Shown: positions 21,148-25,496 of the stretch, one piece after another
How the letters are laid out: each line of letters starts with the position of its first letter
Numbering within the stretch: position 1 is the stretch's first letter
Origin: a bacterium
Lineage (GTDB): Bacteria > Pseudomonadota > Alphaproteobacteria > Rhizobiales > Xanthobacteraceae
NCBI GenBank assembly: GCA_029946075.1
Contig: JAQSDT010000633.1
Location: 1-25,496 of the forward strand
Reading direction: 5' to 3'
Length of the DNA stretch: 25,496 nucleotides
Program-made: the position numbers and the translations under genes
Notes under the pieces: generated by a model
The model's database searches: none
Seen by the model: only the letters and a program-made list of their open reading frames with translations
Told to the model about the DNA's origin: nothing

Positions 21148-21840
21148 TTACGGCGCGTCGGATTGCAGAATGGTGAGGGTCTGTTCGGAGGGCGGGCAGG
21201 TAATGCTCGCCTCCATCGTGTCGAGGATATTCTCGATCGTGAAGCGCCGATCCCACAGCCGGCTCTTGCTGCTCCGGCGGTTTTCCCGTGCGGCCTCCCG
21301 CGCCGACAGGATGGCGTTGGCGTAGATCGAGAATATCGAGAGGCGTTGTTCGATCAGCGCTGCCGGTAGCGGCAACATCCGCTTCAGATGCGCGAAGCAG
21401 GCGACATAGCCGGCATTCCAGCGATTGTTGAGGGCCGCCCGCAACGCTTTTGGATCCGAAGCTTGCAGATTCGAGGTGAAGCGGATGTAGCCGCACCAGC
21501 GCTCATCGTTGCCAAGTTCGATTACGGGCATGACCAGAACCAGGATGATCTCGCGTATCGACACGGGCCCGCCGCGAGCCTCGATCTCGCGCAGCATGCC
21601 TTGACGCCGCTCATCGAGGATAGTTGCGCCGTCGACGACCATTTGACGGATCAATTCTTCCTTCGAGCCAAAATGATAGTGCAAGGCCGCGTTGTTGCGT
21701 TGTCCCGCCGCGACGACGATCTGCTGCACGGTGACGGCGTCAATGCCGTGTCGCGCGAACAGCAGCTGCGCTGCGGCCTTGATTTGGTTTCTGGTGTCTT
21801 CCGAGGCGGCACGGGGCGTCGCCCGCATTTTGGTTGACAT
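21148..21840 (-). CDS. TetR/AcrR-family transcriptional regulator
   Basis: A 230-residue regulator with the TetR helix-turn-helix at about 15-62: TRNQIKAAAQLLFARHGIDAVTVQQIVVAAGQ, then NNAALHYHFGSKEELI. The rest is the all-helical ligand-binding and dimer domain, with no family-specific pocket that I can name. The start is uncertain: ATG 21840 has AGGA 13 bases upstream, and ATG 21852 (adding MVFR) has AGGA only one base away. It is divergent from the monooxygenase-hydrolase gene. The 18-bp palindrome at 21861-21878 lies between them, so it most likely represses that gene and itself until a substrate or product binds. Confidence 0.9.
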   Translation of the reverse strand: MSTKMRATPRAASEDTRNQIKAAAQLLFARHGIDAVTVQQIVVAAGQRNNAALHYHFGSKEELIRQMVVDGATILDERRQGMLREIEARGGPVSIREIILVLVMPVIELGNDERWCGYIRFTSNLQASDPKALRAALNNRWNAGYVACFAHLKRMLPLPAALIEQRLSIFSIYANAILSAREAARENRRSSKSRLWDRRFTIENILDTMEASITCPPSEQTLTILQSDAP

Positions 21841-21862
21841 GCGAAATACCATATCCTAATTT
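21834..21862 (+). promoter_or_regulatory. Predicted promoter of the monooxygenase-hydrolase gene
   Basis: A perfect -35 hexamer TTGACA (21834-21839) is followed after exactly 17 bases by TAATTT (21857-21862, three of six). Transcription would start near 21869, in the centre of the TetR-type palindrome. The -35 overlaps the start codon of the TetR gene on the other strand. Confidence 0.5.
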
Positions 21863-21878
21863 AAGCGAAATCGCTTAA
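21861..21878. promoter_or_regulatory. TetR-type operator palindrome
   Basis: TTAAGCGA (21861-21868) and TCGCTTAA (21871-21878) are exact reverse complements around AA. The site lies between the TetR gene and its divergent target and overlaps the predicted -10 and transcription start, the classic place for repression by a TetR dimer. Size and symmetry fit the family. Confidence 0.7.
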
Positions 21879-21902
21879 TTAAAAAAGAAAGCGGAGGAAG
21901 CC

Positions 21903-24062
21903 ATGCGGGTTCTCGTCGTCGGCGGCGGCATTGGTGGTTTAACTACTGCTATCGCCCTGCGTCATCAAGGTATTGACGCGCTCGTGCTGGAGCAGGCGTC
22001 GATGCTAGCCGAAATCGGCGCCGGCATCCAGATCGCCAGCAACGCTGCCATCGTCCTGCGTGAGCTAGGCCTTGAAGCTGCTATGCGCGCCGTCGGCGTT
22101 AAGCCGCAGTCCTATGACTATCGCGATCTGCGCACCGGCCGAATGTTGTATCAGGCGCCGCTCGGCGACGAAGCGGCGGGACGCTACGGCGCGCCGATGT
22201 ACAATATCCATCGCGCGGATCTTATCCAGCTACTGTTCGACGCGGTTCCTCCTGCAGCCAAGCGCCTCGGCGCACGCTGCGTGGCGATCTCGCAGGACAA
22301 GGATGGTGTCGAGGTGAGGCTGCAAACAGGAGAAATCCTGCGCGGGGACGCTCTCGTTGGCTGCGACGGTATTCATTCGGTGGTCCGCCAGCATCTGCGC
22401 GGAAAGGAAGAGAAGCATTTCGCCAACATTTTGATGTGGCGGTCGCTCATTCCGGCCGAGCGCCTCGACGGACTCGGGCTGCCCGAGTGCGGCAACTACT
22501 GGTTCGGTCCCGGCCGGACATTGATCACCTACTGGGTGCGGCCGAAAAATATGTACAGCATCCTGGCTTCGGTACCGGCGAATGAAGTGCAACGCGAGTC
22601 CTGGGACGAGAGCGGTGATATTTCGGAGATGCTGCGTTCCTTCGAAGACGCCGAGCCGCGCGCCCGCACCATGCTCGAGCAATGCAAGACCGCCTTCATC
22701 ACCGGCATGTACTACCGCGATCCGATCGACAGCTGGACAGATGGCCGCATTACGCTGCTCGGCGATGCTGCGCACCCTATGGTGCCGTTCCTTGCTGCCG
22801 GCGCCGGACAGAGCATTGAGGATGCCTGGACGTTTGCGCGGGTACTGGCGCGGCGCCAGGACGACGTGCCCGGCGCGTTGCTCGAATATGAGCGGCGGCG
22901 CCTGCCGCGCACGACACGGATTCAGGCCGGCGCGCGTGCCGTGGTCAAGCTGATGCACGAGACCGACAGTGGACGGTTGCGCGATCGCAACGGCCGCTGG
23001 AAAGGCATAGCCCGTATCGACCCGCTGGCGGAGACGAGTTGGGGTCTGGCCTGGGATTATAATGTCGTCAAGGCGGTCGAGGGACCGCCCGGCGAAGTGC
23101 TCAACGTCACGGGGCTTCGCGAGGGCAAGCGCCTGCAGCGCCCCGAAGGTCAGCGCGCTTTCGATCTCTGGAAGTATGCTTTCCGGCCGGAGGATGTCGC
23201 CCGCGGTCATGACGGGTTGCGCGAGGCCTATGACCGTTTCCTGACGACGAACTTTCCGCTGCCTGACGGGATCGAAGCGCTCGAGGAGGAACTGGGCGAT
23301 GTCAAGGCCTGGCGCGTGGCGGCAAAGGATGCGCCGCGCGGCAATGTCGTGCTTCATTTTCACGGTGGTGGCTACTTGATCGGCTCCGCAAAGGGCTCGC
23401 TTGAATATGCGAGCCGGCTTGCGGCAGCGGTGGGCGGCTGCTGCTACACGGTGGAGTATCGTCTCGCACCAGAGCATCCCTATCCGGCGGCGATCGACGA
23501 TGCCATTTGTTCGTACCGGGCGCTGTTGGCGCGCGGGATCCCGGCAAGTTCGATCATCGTGTCTGGTGAATCGGCGGGCGGCGGGCTCGCCGTGGCGCTG
23601 GCGCTCGCGCTGCGCACCGCGGGCGACCCGCTGCCGGCGGCTATTCTCGCCGTCGCACCGTTCGCCGACCTCACGCTATCGGGACCGAGCGTGCGCGCCT
23701 TCAATGGCGACGATCCGGCGGCGAACCGCGATCTCCTGACATTCATGGGCGCATCCTATTTCCAGGGGCACGAGCCAACCGATCCGTTGGTATCGCCGAT
23801 CTATGGTGACCTGACCGGGTTGCCGCCGATGTTCGTCACAGCCTCGCAAGGGGAGGTGTTGATGAGCGACGCAACGAGACTGGCGGAGCGTGCCGAGGCG
23901 GCCGGCGTCGAGGTGACGCTGCGCCTGGTTGAGGACTCGGTCCACGTCTACACGATCTTTCCATTCCTGCCGGAGACCGGCAGCACGATGGAGGAAGTCG
24001 CGCGTTGGGCGCAGCGCCACCTGCGCCGCAACAGTCCGCGATCGCAAGCCGCCGCCGAATAG
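21903..24062 (+). CDS. Bifunctional fusion: class A FAD-dependent monooxygenase + HSL-family alpha/beta hydrolase
   Basis: One uninterrupted 719-residue frame encodes two enzymes. Residues 1-392 are a salicylate-hydroxylase-like flavoprotein: the dinucleotide fold VGGGIGG (6-12), a CDGIHSVVR motif (154-162) and GDAAHPMVPFLAAGAGQSIED (287-307), which binds the FAD ribityl-phosphate. Residues about 395-719 are an HSL/MlhB-like hydrolase: HGGG oxyanion motif (487-490), nucleophile Ser557 in GESAGG, acid Glu651 or Asp656, and His681 (VHVY). Both catalytic sets look complete. Together they could hydroxylate an aromatic or cyclic substrate and open an ester or lactone. There is no signal peptide, so it is cytoplasmic. 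ATG 21903 follows GGAGG with 5 bases between. It is regulated from the TetR palindrome and followed by a transporter receptor. Such a fusion is not one I know. Confidence 0.9.
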   Translation: MRVLVVGGGIGGLTTAIALRHQGIDALVLEQASMLAEIGAGIQIASNAAIVLRELGLEAAMRAVGVKPQSYDYRDLRTGRMLYQAPLGDEAAGRYGAPMYNIHRADLIQLLFDAVPPAAKRLGARCVAISQDKDGVEVRLQTGEILRGDALVGCDGIHSVVRQHLRGKEEKHFANILMWRSLIPAERLDGLGLPECGNYWFGPGRTLITYWVRPKNMYSILASVPANEVQRESWDESGDISEMLRSFEDAEPRARTMLEQCKTAFITGMYYRDPIDSWTDGRITLLGDAAHPMVPFLAAGAGQSIEDAWTFARVLARRQDDVPGALLEYERRRLPRTTRIQAGARAVVKLMHETDSGRLRDRNGRWKGIARIDPLAETSWGLAWDYNVVKAVEGPPGEVLNVTGLREGKRLQRPEGQRAFDLWKYAFRPEDVARGHDGLREAYDRFLTTNFPLPDGIEALEEELGDVKAWRVAAKDAPRGNVVLHFHGGGYLIGSAKGSLEYASRLAAAVGGCCYTVEYRLAPEHPYPAAIDDAICSYRALLARGIPASSIIVSGESAGGGLAVALALALRTAGDPLPAAILAVAPFADLTLSGPSVRAFNGDDPAANRDLLTFMGASYFQGHEPTDPLVSPIYGDLTGLPPMFVTASQGEVLMSDATRLAERAEAAGVEVTLRLVEDSVHVYTIFPFLPETGSTMEEVARWAQRHLRRNSPRSQAAAE

Positions 24063-24087
24063 GACGGACTGGAACATCCGCCGACAG

Positions 24088-24107
24088 CACGCGATCGGAA
24101 TCGCGTG
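24088..24107 (+). promoter_or_regulatory. Intercistronic hairpin before the solute-binding protein gene
   Basis: CACGCGAT (24088-24095) and ATCGCGTG (24100-24107) form a perfect 8-bp stem with a CGGA loop, between the hydrolase stop and the ribosome binding site of the next gene (AAGGAG at 24112-24117). It could protect or set the processing end of the downstream mRNA. Without a U-tract it is unlikely to terminate. Confidence 0.45.
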
Positions 24108-24122
24108 AACGAAGGAGAATGC

Positions 24123-25346
24123 ATGAAGAAAGCAATGTCACTTGGGGCTATTGTCGCAACCGCTCTCGCCGCAGGGTGTGCAGGAAGCTTGGCGCAAACT
24201 CCACCGATCTCCGACGGCACGGTCAAGATCGGTGTGCTGACCGACATGACCGGCGTATTCTCTGATCTCGCCGGAGCGGGTGCTGTGACGTCAGTTCAGA
24301 TGGCGATCGACGATTTCGTCGAGCAGGCCAAGCCGTCATTCAAGGTCGAACTGGTGTCGGCGGACCACCAGAACAAGCCGGACATCGGGGCCGGCATTGC
24401 ACGCCAGTGGTACGATACCGGCAACGTCGATCTCATCACCGACGTGATCAATTCAGGTGTCGCGCTCGCGGTTTCCGGCGTCGCGGAATCGAAAAACCGG
24501 ATGCTGATCGTCACCGGGTCGGGGTCGACGCGGCTGACCAATGAGCAATGCTCTGCCAATACGATCTCGTACACCTGGGACACTTATTCCAACGCCAATG
24601 GCCAGTCGCGGATCGTCAAATCGCTCGGCCTTGACACCTGGTATTTCGTCGCCGTCGATTACGCGCTCGGCAAATCGCTGGTGACGGAGGCCTCGGCCGC
24701 CATTGGGCGCTCGGGCGGTACCGTCAGCGGTACTGTCTACCACCCGATCTCAACCATCGATCTTTCCTCCTTCCTGTTGCAGGCGCAGGGGTCGAAGGCC
24801 AAGGTCATTGGCTTCGCCAATGCGGGCGCGGACCTCCTCAACTCCATCAAGGCCGCCAGGGATTTCAACATCACACCCGGCCAGGCCATCGTGCCGTTGG
24901 TGGGAACAATCACAGAGGTGAACGCGCTCGGCGCAGCGGCGGCGCAGGGTATGATCCTGGTCGAGCCATTTTACTGGGATCTGGACGAACTTTCTCGACA
25001 ATGGAGTCGCCGATTCTTTGCAAAGTTCGGCAAGATGCCGAACTTTGTGCAGGCGGGCGCCTACTCCGCCGTTATGAACTACTTGAAGGCGGTGCAGACG
25101 GCCAAGACCGATGAGCCGGGCGCGGTCATGAAACAACTCAAGTCCGCACCGATCAACGACATGTTCGCGCGCAACGGTCACATCCGCGCCGACGGCCGCA
25201 TGGTGCACGACCTATATCTGGTCCAGGTGAAGGCGCCGAACGAGGTCAAGGAAAAGTGGGACTACTACAATGTCAGGGAAACGATTCCTGGCGAGGAGGC
25301 CTTCCAGCCGCTCGCGACTTCAAAGTGCCGTCTTGTGACACAGTGA
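24123..25346 (+). CDS. ABC transporter substrate-binding protein, branched-chain amino acid type (LivK-like)
   Basis: A 407-residue type I periplasmic binding protein of the LivK/Peripla_BP_6 group. The signal peptide is MKKAMSLGAIVATALAAGCA; LAAGC could be a weak lipobox or simply part of a Sec signal cleaved before Q at LAQ. The mature start, GTVKIGVLTDMTGVFSDLAG, is the family signature, and VDLITDVINSGVALAVSGVAESKNRMLI and DTWYFVAVDYALGKSL follow in order. ATG 24123 is chosen because AAGGAG precedes it by 5 bases; an in-frame GTG at 24105 lies before that site. No permease or ATPase gene is in view, but in rhizobia such receptors near aromatic-catabolism genes often bind aromatic acids. 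It follows the fusion enzyme by 60 bases and probably imports its substrate. Confidence 0.93.
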   Translation: MKKAMSLGAIVATALAAGCAGSLAQTPPISDGTVKIGVLTDMTGVFSDLAGAGAVTSVQMAIDDFVEQAKPSFKVELVSADHQNKPDIGAGIARQWYDTGNVDLITDVINSGVALAVSGVAESKNRMLIVTGSGSTRLTNEQCSANTISYTWDTYSNANGQSRIVKSLGLDTWYFVAVDYALGKSLVTEASAAIGRSGGTVSGTVYHPISTIDLSSFLLQAQGSKAKVIGFANAGADLLNSIKAARDFNITPGQAIVPLVGTITEVNALGAAAAQGMILVEPFYWDLDELSRQWSRRFFAKFGKMPNFVQAGAYSAVMNYLKAVQTAKTDEPGAVMKQLKSAPINDMFARNGHIRADGRMVHDLYLVQVKAPNEVKEKWDYYNVRETIPGEEAFQPLATSKCRLVTQ

Positions 25347-25355
25347 GGCTCGAAA

Positions 25356-25496
25356 TTATTCCAGCCTCAGGCGGTAAAACTCACTGGCCGTCTTCGAGAA
25401 CAGTGCCGTCTTGTCGGCCTCGCTGTATTGCGCGGCCAGCCGCTTGAAGGCGTTGAAGATCACCTGGTAGCTGCACTGGCCCTTGTCGGGCGGAAA
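25356..25496 (-). CDS. Amidohydrolase family protein, C-terminal fragment
   Basis: The frame runs in from the right edge and ends at TAA (25358-25356), leaving 46 residues: FPPDKGQCSYQVIFNAFKRL, then AAQYSEADKTALFSKTASEF and YRLRLE. The 'FPxDKG' loop followed by an amphipathic helix and 'LFxxTAxxFYRL' is the usual end of amidohydrolase-2 (TIM-barrel) enzymes, where the last loop carries part of the active site. This family hydrolyses or decarboxylates aromatic and lactone ring compounds, for example 2-pyrone-4,6-dicarboxylate. Its stop is 10 bases from the stop of the converging receptor gene. Only the C-terminus is visible, so the call is by pattern and the metal ligands cannot be checked. 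Confidence 0.6.
   Translation of the reverse strand, partial: FPPDKGQCSYQVIFNAFKRLAAQYSEADKTALFSKTASEFYRLRLE

Noticed and set aside
22230..23477. A 415-residue open frame on the minus strand across the monooxygenase-hydrolase gene.
   Set aside because: Both catalytic domains of the plus-strand protein are intact, and the antisense product has no domain, signal or plausible ribosome binding site.
1..25496. CRISPR arrays, rRNA or tRNA genes, insertion sequences, integrase or attachment sites.
   Set aside because: Scanning both strands showed no regularly spaced repeats, no tRNA cloverleaf or CCA-ended segment, and no transposase, integrase or phage-like protein.

Overview
The window is 25.5 kb of GC-rich, gene-dense alphaproteobacterial chromosome. 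It is most likely from Bradyrhizobium or a close relative in the Nitrobacteraceae. This is an inference from three things: strong G/C third-position preference; two kinds of intergenic palindromic repeat that I recognise as typical of that group (1877-1977 and 11763-11853); and several small proteins of rhizobial type (DUF1488, a 45-residue Lys-rich protein, short secreted proteins). I see no rRNA, tRNA, CRISPR array, insertion sequence, integrase or phage gene, so this looks like ordinary metabolic and regulatory chromosome with some accessory catabolic modules.

Layout. 1-1875: the end of an oligopeptide/dipeptide ABC transporter operon (ATPase C-terminus, then a family 5 solute-binding protein). 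1998-3689 (-): a membrane-anchored winged-helix regulator with a TPR-rich C-terminal part, converging on the transporter across a two-hairpin repeat. 3896-5027 (-): four small proteins in a row, one of them DUF1488. 5223-6975: a transglutaminase-like protease homologue, a small secreted Cys protein, a 75-aa protein and a 45-aa basic protein. 7002-9060 (-): a MazE-like antitoxin, a MazF/PemK toxin and an amidase joined by two four-base start/stop overlaps, with a promoter-overlapping palindrome upstream. 9162-10133 (-): a two-domain VOC (extradiol dioxygenase-like) protein with a twin-arginine signal. 10238-10406: a small secreted-protein gene that appears frameshifted. 10577-11742: a split ThDP-dependent decarboxylase (PYR and PP subunits) of the sulfopyruvate/phosphonopyruvate decarboxylase type. 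11871-14089: a LysR regulator divergent from a triple-rhodanese protein, sharing a 25-bp dyad. 14128-17124: DNA-3-methyladenine glycosylase I divergent from a DEAD-box RNA helicase with a DbpA-type RNA-binding domain.

17177-21138 is a co-directional catabolic-looking run: a Bug-type solute-binding protein, a DUF1330 protein, a fumarase/adenylosuccinate-lyase superfamily enzyme resembling 3-carboxy-cis,cis-muconate cycloisomerase, and an M29 aminopeptidase. 21148-25496 is a second catabolic module. A TetR regulator diverges, across an 18-bp operator-like palindrome sitting on a TTGACA promoter, from one long ORF that fuses a class A FAD monooxygenase to an HSL-family alpha/beta hydrolase. A branched-chain-amino-acid-type ABC solute-binding protein follows, and the tail of an amidohydrolase gene converges on it from the right edge.

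The most notable items are the monooxygenase-hydrolase fusion with its regulatory region, the toxin-antitoxin module translationally coupled to an amidase, the frameshifted secreted-protein gene, and a double-hairpin repeat whose two arms show a compensatory base-pair change. All family calls come from reading motifs by eye; no database search was run.
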